Shown piece by piece: positions 22,823-31,289 of a stretch of DNA of 64,000 nt. The stretch lies in contig CAWINH010000003.1 in the NCBI GenBank assembly GCA_963837425.1, forward strand, positions 62,001 through 126,000, in the 5' to 3' direction. Positions within the stretch are counted from its first letter, which is position 1. Each line of letters opens with the position of its first letter. The position numbers and the translations under genes are program-made. The DNA is from CAWINH01 sp963837425 (GTDB taxonomy: Bacteria; Chloroflexota; Limnocylindria; QHBO01). Under the pieces are notes generated by a model. The model worked only from the letters and a program-made list of their open reading frames with translations. It was not told the DNA's origin and searched no databases.

Positions 22823-22828
22823 ATTCTA
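22823..22828 (-). promoter_or_regulatory. -10 element (TAGAAT) of uvrB
   Basis: TAGAAT on the minus strand lies 10 nt before the uvrB ATG. Unlike uvrA, no GAAC-N4-GTTC palindrome is visible here. Confidence 0.5.
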
Positions 22829-22911
22829 CCGAACCTCCATCGGTACCGATGCACGGGGGTCCGAGCGGCCTATTCAGTTCCGGCTCAGTGCTTCCTACGC
22901 TTGGCACATCC

Positions 22912-23547
22912 ATGGCGACCTCCGCGTTTCGGCAGCGACGCGAGCGCCCGGCCCGAGGGGGGGCTGGGCGCCGCGTGCTGTCGATCGCGCGCCGCGACGA
23001 GCGTGGCCAGGCGCTCGTCGAATTCGCTGCGGTGCTGCTTCCCGTTCTCCTCATCGTGAGCGGCATCATCCAGTTCGGCCTCCTGTTCGGCGCGAACGTC
23101 ACGCTCACGAACGCGGCCCGCGAGGCGGGACGCTCGGGAACGATCTACGTCTACGACCGCTCGCACACGAAGTACTGGAACGACGCCGCGCGGTGTGCGG
23201 AGATGATCGATGCCGCGACCCAGGCGTTCGGGTTCCTCTCGTCGGCGAGCCCCTACTTCACGTATTCGCTGTCGGGCGGCTCCTGCCCGACGCCGACCGG
23301 CGACGTCCAGACGAACGGCGACGTCGCGATCTCGTACTGCGACCACGTGCTGACGCCCGATGGCGACTGCCCGGAGTCCGGTGATCCCGACACGACCTGT
23401 GTGCCGGACACCAGGGAGGGATGCCTGGTGCGGGTGACGCTCACGTACCGGACCGACATCATCGTCCCCTTCCTCGGAGCGCTGCTCAGCACGGATGGCA
23501 GCGGGCGCTTCGTCGAGCGCGCGACGGCCACGATGGTCGTGAACTGA
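22912..23547 (+). CDS. TadE-like pilus assembly protein
   Basis: TadE-family pseudopilin-like protein, 211 residues, part of the Flp/Tad type IVc pilus machinery or a related envelope structure. A basic tail ends in RRDERGQALVEFAAVLLPVLLIVSGIIQ, the TadE signature (G-x-A-x-VEFA followed by the membrane helix). The remainder is outside the membrane and has several Cys residues (GGSCPTP, SYCDH, GDCPE, TTCVP, EGCL). The stop overlaps the start of the next gene (TGATG). The ATG has no clear ribosome binding site; a GTG at 22978 is an alternative. Confidence 0.82.
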   Translation: MATSAFRQRRERPARGGAGRRVLSIARRDERGQALVEFAAVLLPVLLIVSGIIQFGLLFGANVTLTNAAREAGRSGTIYVYDRSHTKYWNDAARCAEMIDAATQAFGFLSSASPYFTYSLSGGSCPTPTGDVQTNGDVAISYCDHVLTPDGDCPESGDPDTTCVPDTREGCLVRVTLTYRTDIIVPFLGALLSTDGSGRFVERATATMVVN

Positions 23548-25493
23548 TGCGCGCCCGTGCGCCGAGCGGCGATCCACACGGCCAGGTGCTCGTCCTGTTC
23601 GCGATCCTCATCACGGTCCTGCTCGCCGCCGCCGGCCTCTCGATCGACATCGGCCGGCAGGTCGCCGAACGCCGACACATCCAGACCGCGGCGGACGCTG
23701 GCGCCCTCGCCGCCTGCCGGGCCCTCATCGACGGCGCCTCCGACGCGGCGGCGGCCACCGAGGCGAGGACCGTGGCCCGGATCAACATCGAGAGCTCACC
23801 GAGCGGCACGGCGGCGCTGATCGCGCCGGACTCGTCCCGTGTCTACGAGGACGGGCACGCGGGCGACCCGGCGTACCTCGTCTCCGGGGTACTGGTCAGT
23901 GGCACGAGCGTCCGGGTCGCGATCTCGTCCTCGGTGGAGACGACGCTTGCTCGCCTGGTCGGCGTTCCGACCCTCGAGACGAACGCGCGTGCCCATTGCC
24001 AGCTCCAGGGCGGCCCGGCGGTGCCGATCGTGGCACGCCGCTACGACGGCGCGCCCGGGCCGGGCAGTGGGTTCACCGACTTCCTGGCCACCGCGGCGAC
24101 GAGCGGATCGGGCCAGGTCGACACGCTCAACGTCCTCGGTTACGACACGCGAACGCCGGCAAGCGAGACCTCGCCCGGGCCGGAGTTCGACCTGTACGGG
24201 CCGCACGCGAAGGCCTCGAACGACTCGGCATTCCGCGGATTCGTGGCGCTCGACGTCCGGAACTTCGAGGCGACGACCTCGCGCATCTACTACAACGGGG
24301 TCGCGCCCGGCACGAACGTCCAGACCCTGAAGAACATGGAGGGCGACTACATCCTGACCGGCTATCCGGGCCCGATGTTTCCGCCGATCACCCAGCCCGC
24401 CGACCCGAACGACCAGGTCGCGATCATGGAGGGCAACGACACCTCGATGGTCGTCCACAACTTCGACGACATTTACCAGGCCGGCGACCGAGTCATTCTC
24501 GCCGTGTACAGCGGGACGGTCATGCAGATCCCCGACTTCGCCCTCACGCCTCCGACCGCGATCACCCTCCCGAGCACCACTGCGTCACCCCAGACCGGCC
24601 CGAACTTCACGGTGACGCGCAATGACGCGTTCACGAGCACGGTGACCCTCCACCTTCGCGGGGATACCGGCGCGGACGCCCTGCATCCGGAGCTCGACAT
24701 CGTGCCGAACCCGTCGGTGACCCCGCCGCTCGCCGGCCACATGGATGAGCCGACCTGGTCGACGAACATCTTCATCCCGGCCAAGAACGGGACGCGGGTC
24801 ACGATGCAGTCGATCAGCACGACGAGCGTGCCGGCCGGCATCTACACCGTCTGGCTCGAGGGTCAGTCCGGGAACCCCTACTTCCAGACGCGCCGGGTGC
24901 CGGTGCCGGTGGTCGTGGGCGGCGCAGCCCGTGACTTCAGCCTCGCCAACTCAACGACGAGCGGCGACGTCGCGTCAATCGGAGGCAGCGTCAACCTCCC
25001 GATCTACGTTTCAACGACGAACGCGAGCGGCACGAAGTGGTCACAGGGCGGATCCGGCGACTACTCGACCCCGGTCGCGCTCTCGGTCGACGCCTCATCG
25101 TTCACCGACTGCTCGCTGAACGCGGCGGTCATCGGGCCCGGCCAGCTCACCCTGTCGGCGCCGTCGGTGAGTCCCAGCTCCAGCGGCCAGGGCGCCCTTT
25201 CGACCCTGACCATCAGCAGCGTCGGCCTCGCCCCCGGCTGCTACCGGTTCAACCTCCGCGCCTTCGGGAAGAACGGCGACAACCAGCCGGTCGTCCACAT
25301 CCAGCCGATCACGTTCACCGTCGCGACCACCGCGAGCGACGGGAGCTACGTCGACGTCATCGGCTTCGCCGTCTTCGAGGTGACGAACGTCAGCGCGAAC
25401 TCGATCTCTGGACGGGCGGTCAGCCCGGTGGCCGCAGACCCGAGCGACGCATCCCTGCGGCGCGCCCAGAACGCGCGCCTCATTCCCTGGTAA
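23547..25493 (+). CDS. TadG-like pilus assembly protein with large beta-rich ectodomain
   Basis: A 648-residue protein. Its N-terminus (HGQVLVLFAILITVLLAAAGLSIDIG, then ERRHIQTAADAGALAA) is the Tad/Flp-pilus TadG N-terminal domain: membrane helix plus the AADAAALA-type motif. The long remainder is Thr/Ser/Pro-rich, likely beta-sandwich ectodomain (for example VTLHLRGDTGADA and VDASSFTDCSLNAAV). It lacks the von Willebrand A domain found in some TadG proteins. The ATG overlaps the TadE stop, so the two are coupled. Probably secreted or anchored at the cell surface. Confidence 0.75.
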   Translation: MRARAPSGDPHGQVLVLFAILITVLLAAAGLSIDIGRQVAERRHIQTAADAGALAACRALIDGASDAAAATEARTVARINIESSPSGTAALIAPDSSRVYEDGHAGDPAYLVSGVLVSGTSVRVAISSSVETTLARLVGVPTLETNARAHCQLQGGPAVPIVARRYDGAPGPGSGFTDFLATAATSGSGQVDTLNVLGYDTRTPASETSPGPEFDLYGPHAKASNDSAFRGFVALDVRNFEATTSRIYYNGVAPGTNVQTLKNMEGDYILTGYPGPMFPPITQPADPNDQVAIMEGNDTSMVVHNFDDIYQAGDRVILAVYSGTVMQIPDFALTPPTAITLPSTTASPQTGPNFTVTRNDAFTSTVTLHLRGDTGADALHPELDIVPNPSVTPPLAGHMDEPTWSTNIFIPAKNGTRVTMQSISTTSVPAGIYTVWLEGQSGNPYFQTRRVPVPVVVGGAARDFSLANSTTSGDVASIGGSVNLPIYVSTTNASGTKWSQGGSGDYSTPVALSVDASSFTDCSLNAAVIGPGQLTLSAPSVSPSSSGQGALSTLTISSVGLAPGCYRFNLRAFGKNGDNQPVVHIQPITFTVATTASDGSYVDVIGFAVFEVTNVSANSISGRAVSPVAADPSDASLRRAQNARLIPW

Positions 25494-25517
25494 CCAGCTC
25501 CGAGGAGAACTCTCGCC

Positions 25518-26351
25518 GTGGAACTCGAGTACACCGACCGAAACCGCAAGCGCTCCAAGCTCTACATCGCCGTGGGCCTCATCATCGCCCTGGCCGTTGG
25601 CGGGATGGTCTTCGTCGCGCTCCAGGCGAGTGGGCTCTCTTCGCGCCAGGCCGTCGAGATGCGTCAGGTGGTCGTCGCCGCGCGCGACATCCCGACCCGC
25701 AAGCCGATCGAGGAGGGCGACCTCAAGATGCGGACCGTGGCGGCCGATCCGACGAACGCGGACGCCTTCACCCGCATCGACCAGGTCCTCGGGCACGTCT
25801 CCGGCGTCCCGATCGCCACCGACCAGCTGGTCACCACGAACATGCTCGCCTCAAACACCGCGGGCCAGGCCTTCTCGATCCTCGAGCCCGGCCAGGCCTT
25901 CGATCCGAGCGGCCCCGACCTGCGGGCCGTGTCGGTCAGCGTTCCAGACGAGCGCGCGGTGGCCGGCACGCTGGTGCCCGGCCAACGGGTGGACCTCATC
26001 GTCACGATGGCCATCAACCCGCAGATCGGGCAGACCGCCGACCAGACCCAGGCCCAGGCGACGCCGGCCGCCTACATCCCCGGGCCATCGACGAAGGTGA
26101 CGCTGCAGTCGCTCACCATCCTGGCCCGCAACGGCAGCCTCTACATCCTGCGCACCGACCTGGCGACGGCCGAGAAGGTAGCGGAGCTGGCCGCCGCCGG
26201 CGGCGAGTTCACGATGGCGCTGCGGCCGGACCAGGACGACCGGACCGCCACCACAAAGGGATCGACGATCGACACGCTCATCGACGAGTACGGCTTCCCC
26301 GTGCCAAAGCCGCCGGACTTCGTTGGCGGGGCGGGGAACGCCAGCCCCTGA
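25518..26351 (+). CDS. cpaB: Flp pilus assembly protein CpaB/RcpC
   Basis: CpaB/RcpC family, 277 residues, a periplasmic or cell-wall-side component of Flp/Tad pili. A short N-terminal helix (LYIAVGLIIALAVGGMVFVAL) is followed by an SAF domain (VVVAARDIPTRKPIEEGDLK) and the RcpC domain containing VSVPDERAVAGTLVPGQRVDLIVTM. The GTG start has a GAGGAG site about 10 nt upstream. It follows tadE and tadG; the ATPase (CpaF/TadA) and TadBC genes are not in this window. Convergent with coaE. Confidence 0.85.
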   Translation: MELEYTDRNRKRSKLYIAVGLIIALAVGGMVFVALQASGLSSRQAVEMRQVVVAARDIPTRKPIEEGDLKMRTVAADPTNADAFTRIDQVLGHVSGVPIATDQLVTTNMLASNTAGQAFSILEPGQAFDPSGPDLRAVSVSVPDERAVAGTLVPGQRVDLIVTMAINPQIGQTADQTQAQATPAAYIPGPSTKVTLQSLTILARNGSLYILRTDLATAEKVAELAAAGGEFTMALRPDQDDRTATTKGSTIDTLIDEYGFPVPKPPDFVGGAGNASP

Positions 26352-26363
26352 TCGAGGGCAACG

Positions 26364-26933
26364 TCAGGTCATGAGGGCGGCGTAGGCCGCCTCCACCTGG
26401 CGTCGCGTCTCGCCGATCGGCGCGGAGCCGTCGATCACGACGTCACCGGCCGCCACCTTCACGGCCTGCGGCGACTGGTTGGCGAGGCGGGCACGCGCGT
26501 CCGCCTCGCTCATTCCGCGGGCGGTGGTGAGGCGTGACAGCGCGTCCGCCTCGTCGCAGCGGACGACCCAGATCGTGTCGCACCGATCGAGGAGCGGCGA
26601 TTCGAGGAGCTTGATCGCCTCGATGCAGGCGGCGGCCACGCCGGCGGCCTCGAGCTCGGCCAGCCGGGCACGGACCGCGTTGCGGACGAGCGGATGCAGG
26701 ATCGCCTCGAGGTCGTGGAGGGCGGCGGGATCGCTGAAGACGACACCGGCCAGCCTGCCGGCCTCGGTCGTCCCAAAGCGACGCTCGATCCGATGCCGCG
26801 CCTCCGCGTCGTTGTTGCGGATCTCGCGCGCGACCGCGTCGAGGTCGAGGATCGCGACGTCGTGCTCGCGCAGCATCCCGGCCACGGTGCTCTTCCCGCA
26901 GCCGAGGTTGCCCGTCAGGCCAATGACTCTCAC
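26364..26933 (-). CDS. coaE: Dephospho-CoA kinase
   Basis: CoaE phosphorylates dephospho-CoA in the last step of coenzyme A synthesis. 189 residues. P-loop GLTGNLGCGKST at the N-terminus, LDLDAVARE (Asp near strand 2), LEAILHPLVR and the lid-region sequence SRLTTARGMSEADARARLANQ are all characteristic. The GTG start overlaps the mutM stop (GTGA), so coaE is the third gene of the polA-mutM-coaE operon, an arrangement known in Gram-positive bacteria. Confidence 0.93.
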   Translation of the reverse strand: MRVIGLTGNLGCGKSTVAGMLREHDVAILDLDAVAREIRNNDAEARHRIERRFGTTEAGRLAGVVFSDPAALHDLEAILHPLVRNAVRARLAELEAAGVAAACIEAIKLLESPLLDRCDTIWVVRCDEADALSRLTTARGMSEADARARLANQSPQAVKVAAGDVVIDGSAPIGETRRQVEAAYAALMT

Positions 26934-27838
26934 GAGGCGACGGCCCCGGCCGTCACCGGCGTCGGCTGGCAGCGCGGGCAGAAGTGTGTGCTGCGCTGGC
27001 CGACGACGATCCGCCGCACCTCGCCGCCACACCGCGGGCACGGTTCGCCGGTGCGCTGGTAGACCGCGAGCTGCTCCGCGTTGGCGCCCGGTTCCCCGTC
27101 GGCGCCGACGTAGTCCGAGAAGCTCGCGCCCCGGTTCGCAATCCCCTGCCGGAGGACGGTTCGAATGGCCCGATGCAGGCGCCGCACCTCGTCCTGCGTG
27201 AGCGTGTCCGCCCGGCGCAGCGGGTTGAGCCGCGCGCGCCACAGCGCCTCGTCCGCGTAGATGTTCCCCACCCCGGCGATGAACGACTGGTCGAGCAGGA
27301 GGCTCTTCAGGCGGGCGCTCCTGCCGCGCAGCCGATCGGCGAGCCGGGCGATCGTGAACGTGCTCGTCAGCGGCTCCGGCCCGTGGCGACCAAAGACGTC
27401 CCCGACCCGATACGGAGCTCCCGGCTCGGCGACGCGCCGGCGGGCGGCAGCATGGCCCCGGAGCCCGCCACCCTCCCACAAGCCGATCCTCCCGAACTTG
27501 CGCGCGTCGCGGAAGCGAAGCTCGCGCCCGTCGGCGAGCTGGAAGACGACACGTGCATGGACGTCGGGCGCCGCCCCCGGCGCGGCAACGATGAGCGCAC
27601 CCGTCATCCGCAGCGCGACCGTCAGGACCCGCCCGTCCGCGAGGTGGATGAGGACGCTCTTCGCCCGTCGCCCGACGCGGCCGATCCGCGCACCGCGCAG
27701 CTCGGCGACGAACCGCGCCGCGGGCTCGGGGTGCGCGATCGTTCGCTCCCACCGCACCTCGACGTCGGTGATCGTCGCGCCCGCCACCCAGCGCTGCAGG
27801 TCGCGGGCGACCGTCTCGACCTCTGGGAGCTCGGGCAT
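26930..27838 (-). CDS. mutM: Formamidopyrimidine-DNA glycosylase (Fpg/MutM)
   Basis: MutM removes 8-oxoguanine and formamidopyrimidines by glycosylase and beta,delta-lyase action. 302 residues. N-terminal MPELPEVETVARDL supplies the catalytic Pro and Glu; the conserved Lys loop (RAKSVLIHLADG), the H2TH helix (LLLDQSFIAGVGNIYADEALW) and the C-terminal zinc finger (PCPRCGGEVRR with HFCPRCQ) are intact. It lies 3 nt after polA and overlaps coaE, so lesion excision and gap filling are co-expressed. Confidence 0.96.
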   Translation of the reverse strand: MPELPEVETVARDLQRWVAGATITDVEVRWERTIAHPEPAARFVAELRGARIGRVGRRAKSVLIHLADGRVLTVALRMTGALIVAAPGAAPDVHARVVFQLADGRELRFRDARKFGRIGLWEGGGLRGHAAARRRVAEPGAPYRVGDVFGRHGPEPLTSTFTIARLADRLRGRSARLKSLLLDQSFIAGVGNIYADEALWRARLNPLRRADTLTQDEVRRLHRAIRTVLRQGIANRGASFSDYVGADGEPGANAEQLAVYQRTGEPCPRCGGEVRRIVVGQRSTHFCPRCQPTPVTAGAVAS

Positions 27839-27841
27839 GAC

Positions 27842-30709
27842 TCAGCCGGCGGCCTCGAGGAGCCCCGACTCGTCGAGCTCGGGCTCCGCCGCGCCGGTCC
27901 GTGGCACGCGACGCCACGACCCATCCGCATCGGCCTCGAGGTGGTCCATCTGCTCCCAGTCGCTGCCGACCTTCAGGTCCACGGTGAGCGGGACGTCGAG
28001 CGGCAGCGCGCCCTCCATGACGTCGCGGGCGAGGGTGGCGAGCGCCGGCAGCTCGGAGTCATCGGTCTCGAACACGAGCTCGTCATGCACCTGCAGCAGC
28101 ATCTGCGACCTCAGACCCCGCTTTTCGAGCTCATCGTCCATCCGGACCATCGCGATCTTGATGCCGTCCGCCGCGGTCCCCTGGATCGGCATGTTGATTG
28201 CCATCCGCTCGCCCGCCGCGCGGAGCGCGCTGTTGCGGGCGGTGAGCTCCGGCAGGTAGCGGCGCCGGCCGAGGAGGGTCGTCACGAAGCCCCGGTCGCG
28301 GGCCAGGATCTTCATCTCCACGATGTAGCGCCGGATCCCCTCGTAGGCCGCGAAGTAGTCGGCAATGAAGTGCTGAGCGTCCTCGCGCGGGATGTGGAGC
28401 CGCTCGGCGAGGCCGAAGTCGCTCATCCCGTACGCGACCCCGAAGTTCACCATCTTCGCCATGCTCCGCTGCTCGGCCGTCACCGCCTCGGGGTCGATGC
28501 CCAGCACGCGGGCGGCGGTCGAGCGATGGATGTCCTCGTGCGCGGCGAAAGCGGCCTTCAGGCCAGGGTCACCGGACACGTGGGCAAGGATCCGAAGCTC
28601 GACCTGGGAGTAGTCCGCCGCGAGAAGCAGCCGGCCGGGCGGAGCGACGAACGCGCGGCGGATGCGGCGGCCGAGCGCGGTCCGTATCGGGATGTTCTGG
28701 AGGTTGGGATCGATGCTCGACAGGCGCCCGGTGGCGGCGACCGCCTGCTGGTACGTCGTGTGCAGCCGGCCGTCGGCCCCGACGAGCGCCGGGAGCGCGT
28801 CGACGTACGTGGACTTCAGCTTCGAGACCTGGCGATGCTCGAGGATGAGAGCCACGACCTCGTGCTGCGCCTTCAGCTCCTCGAGGACCGATGCGTCGGT
28901 CGAGCGCCCGGTGCGGGTCCGCTTCGTGGCCGGCAGCTCCAGCTCGTCGAAGAGCACCGTCTCGAGCTGTCGCGGTGAGCCGATGTTGAACTCGTGGCCA
29001 ACGAGCCCGAAGATCCGCGACTCGAGCCCCGCCAGCTGTGCGCCGAACTCCTCGCTCATGGCGGCGAGCGCGTCGCGATCGATCGTGATGCCGGCCAGCT
29101 CCATTCGGGCCAGGACCGGCAGCAGCGGCATCTCCACCTCGGTGTAGAGCCCCGACAGTCCGGCCTCCGCGAGCTCCTGCCCGAGTCCGGGATTTGCCAG
29201 GAGCGCGGTGAGCGCCTCGGCCGCCGCGCGACGGGCGGTCGGTACCTCCTCGGCTCCCGTCTCCATGCTCACCGGCGGCGGCGGGAGCGTCGCTCCGAAC
29301 CGGTTTGCGGCCAGGTCGTCGAGCGCCTGCGCCCGCAGCGCGGGGTTCACCATGTACGAGGCCACGAGGGTGTCGTCCGCGGTGCCCGGCAGCTGAACCC
29401 CACGGACGGCCAGCATGACGAGCAGCTGCTTGAGGTCGTGGCCGATCCGCGTGACGTCATCCCGCGCGAACCATGCCGGGAGCTCGCCGCCGGCCTCAAC
29501 CCACGGCAGGTACCACGTCGTCCCGTCGCGCCCGGCGAGGGCGATCCCCCGCAGCTCGCGCTCGAGCGGCCGTCCGGGGGCGGCTGCCCAGCCGATGCCG
29601 ACCGCGTCGGCGTGGGCGGTCAGCCAGGCCTCGAGATCGCGGCGATCGGCGCCGCTTCGCATGATGCGCGGATCCGCGTGCTCAATGGCGCCGGCCGGGT
29701 CGACGCCGGGGTCGGGCGCGACTCGCGGGGCGTCGGCGGCCACCTCCGATGGCCCCGCGGCGCCCAGCAGGTCGAGCGACAGCTGGAGCCCGCCCTTCGT
29801 GTCGAGCTCCGGATTGTCGTGGCCGGTCGGGGCAATGCTCGACGGCGGCAGCCGGTCGATGAGGCTGCGGAACTCGAGCTCGCGGAAGCGTTGCGCCACG
29901 GCGCGCCGGTCGTAGTGGCCGGTCCGTGCCTCGTCGAGGTGGAGCTCAACCGGCAGGTCGAGGACGATCCGGCCGATCTGCCTCGAGAGGAACGCGGACT
30001 CCCGGTGCTCGGCGAGGCGCTCGCGCAGCTTGCCCTTCACCTCGTCGAGGTGCTCGTAGAGCGCGTCGAGCGTGCCGAACTGCTGGAGGAGGCTGACGGC
30101 GGTCTTCTCCCCCACCCCCGGGACGCCGGGAATGTTGTCGGAGGTGTCGCCTTTCAGCGCCTTGTAGTCGAGCATCTGGTCGGGCCGAAGCCCGTATCGG
30201 TCCATCACCTTGGCTGGGTCGTAGATCACCGTCGCCGCGACCCCCATCCGGGTCGTGAGCAGCCGGACGTGATCGTTCACGATCTGCAGCCCATCGAGGT
30301 CGCCGGAGACAATGTACGTGTCGACGTCCGCGGCGGTCGCCTCCTGGGCGAGGGTGCCAATCACGTCATCCGCCTCGTAGCCGGACAGCTCGCGGATGGG
30401 CATGCCCATCATCTCGCAGATCTCCCGGACGATCGGGAACTGCGCGCGGAGGTCGTCGGGCATCGAAGGGCGACCGGCCTTGTACTCCGGGTAGGCGTCG
30501 AAGCGAAACTGCGGCTTGCCGAGGTCGAAGCTGACGATCGCGTAGTCGGGCTTCAGGTCCTGCATGCCCCGCAGCACGATCTGGAGGAAGCCGAACGCTG
30601 CGTTCACGAGCGTCCCCTCCGAGGTCGTCAGCGGCGGCAGCGCGAAATAGCCGCGATAGACGAGGCTTGGGCCGTCGATGAGCATGAGGATCGGTCGTCG
30701 GTCGGCCAT
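27842..30709 (-). CDS. polA: DNA polymerase I, proofreading site degenerate
   Basis: DNA polymerase I of 955 residues. The N-terminal 5'-3' exonuclease (LMLIDGPSLVYRGYFAL, GYEADDVIGTLA, VSGDLDGLQIV, GDTSDNIPGVPGVGEKTA) and the C-terminal polymerase (LLAADYSQVELRILAH, RSMAKMVNFGVAYGMSD, LQVHDELVFE) are complete. In the central 3'-5' exonuclease domain the metal-binding DxE of Exo I is replaced by ADAVGIGWAAAPG, so proofreading is probably lost. The ATG has an AGGGGG ribosome binding site; upstream in-frame codons overlap the divergent J-domain gene and are excluded. Confidence 0.96.
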   Translation of the reverse strand: MADRRPILMLIDGPSLVYRGYFALPPLTTSEGTLVNAAFGFLQIVLRGMQDLKPDYAIVSFDLGKPQFRFDAYPEYKAGRPSMPDDLRAQFPIVREICEMMGMPIRELSGYEADDVIGTLAQEATAADVDTYIVSGDLDGLQIVNDHVRLLTTRMGVAATVIYDPAKVMDRYGLRPDQMLDYKALKGDTSDNIPGVPGVGEKTAVSLLQQFGTLDALYEHLDEVKGKLRERLAEHRESAFLSRQIGRIVLDLPVELHLDEARTGHYDRRAVAQRFRELEFRSLIDRLPPSSIAPTGHDNPELDTKGGLQLSLDLLGAAGPSEVAADAPRVAPDPGVDPAGAIEHADPRIMRSGADRRDLEAWLTAHADAVGIGWAAAPGRPLERELRGIALAGRDGTTWYLPWVEAGGELPAWFARDDVTRIGHDLKQLLVMLAVRGVQLPGTADDTLVASYMVNPALRAQALDDLAANRFGATLPPPPVSMETGAEEVPTARRAAAEALTALLANPGLGQELAEAGLSGLYTEVEMPLLPVLARMELAGITIDRDALAAMSEEFGAQLAGLESRIFGLVGHEFNIGSPRQLETVLFDELELPATKRTRTGRSTDASVLEELKAQHEVVALILEHRQVSKLKSTYVDALPALVGADGRLHTTYQQAVAATGRLSSIDPNLQNIPIRTALGRRIRRAFVAPPGRLLLAADYSQVELRILAHVSGDPGLKAAFAAHEDIHRSTAARVLGIDPEAVTAEQRSMAKMVNFGVAYGMSDFGLAERLHIPREDAQHFIADYFAAYEGIRRYIVEMKILARDRGFVTTLLGRRRYLPELTARNSALRAAGERMAINMPIQGTAADGIKIAMVRMDDELEKRGLRSQMLLQVHDELVFETDDSELPALATLARDVMEGALPLDVPLTVDLKVGSDWEQMDHLEADADGSWRRVPRTGAAEPELDESGLLEAAG

Positions 30710-30720
30710 GGCGCCCCCTG

Positions 30721-30726
30721 AGTCTA
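30721..30726 (-). promoter_or_regulatory. -10 element (TAGACT) of polA-mutM-coaE
   Basis: TAGACT on the minus strand lies 11 nt before the polA ATG, with AGGGGG in the very short leader. Confidence 0.45.
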
Positions 30727-30753
30727 GACCGATGGCCACGCCCCGACTGACGC

Positions 30754-30759
30754 TAGAAT
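30754..30759 (+). promoter_or_regulatory. -10 element (TAGAAT) of the J-domain gene
   Basis: TAGAAT ends 6 nt before the ATG at 30766, implying a leaderless transcript. It is divergent from the polA promoter 28 bp away. Confidence 0.5.
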
Positions 30760-30765
30760 CGACCG

Positions 30766-31278
30766 ATGGCCGAGCGCCCCACTCCCGATCCGTACACGGT
30801 GCTGGGGGTGCCACGCACCGCGTCGGCGCTCCAGGTGGCGCGCGCCTACCGGCGTCTCGCGAAGCAGTTCCATCCCGACCTGAACCCGGAGCACGACGTC
30901 TCCGAGCGGATGCGCCGGGTCAACGACGCGTGGCACACGTTGTCGTCGAGCGTGCGACGCGCCGAATTCGACCGCCAGCACCCCGCCGCCGGCACGAATC
31001 GCTCCGGGCACTGGGCCGGGAACCGGCCTCGCCCGGTCACCCCCGCCGCGGAGAACGCCGCTCGCTGGGCGAGCTGGCGGGCGAGCGCCGACGAGACCCG
31101 CGCCGCGCCGCGGACCCGACGTCAGCCGGGTGAGGTGCCGATTCCACCGACCCGCCGCCCACCGCCCCTCGTGCCCGCGGCGCGCACGTTCCGCGATTCG
31201 GGGTGGGCGGCGCTCCTCGCGGCCCTCGCCTTCCTCGCCATCCTCGTCGCCGCCGTCCTCGTCGGGCGGCTCGCGTAG
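30766..31278 (+). CDS. Membrane-anchored J-domain (DnaJ-like) protein
   Basis: A 170-residue protein with an N-terminal J domain (DPYTVLGVPRTASALQVARA, with the HPD tripeptide in KQFHPDLNP near residue 37) that would stimulate an Hsp70 ATPase. There is no Gly/Phe region or zinc domain. A Pro/Arg-rich linker leads to a single C-terminal helix (ALLAALAFLAILVAAVLVG), so the J domain is tethered at the inner face of the membrane. The client is unknown. It is divergent from polA. Confidence 0.8.
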   Translation: MAERPTPDPYTVLGVPRTASALQVARAYRRLAKQFHPDLNPEHDVSERMRRVNDAWHTLSSSVRRAEFDRQHPAAGTNRSGHWAGNRPRPVTPAAENAARWASWRASADETRAAPRTRRQPGEVPIPPTRRPPPLVPAARTFRDSGWAALLAALAFLAILVAAVLVGRLA

Positions 31279-31289
31279 CGCAGCGCCGC

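Noticed and set aside
22813..22911. SOS box between uvrB and tadE
   Set aside because: A GAAC occurs near 22831 but the partner half-site is not GTTC at the required spacing.
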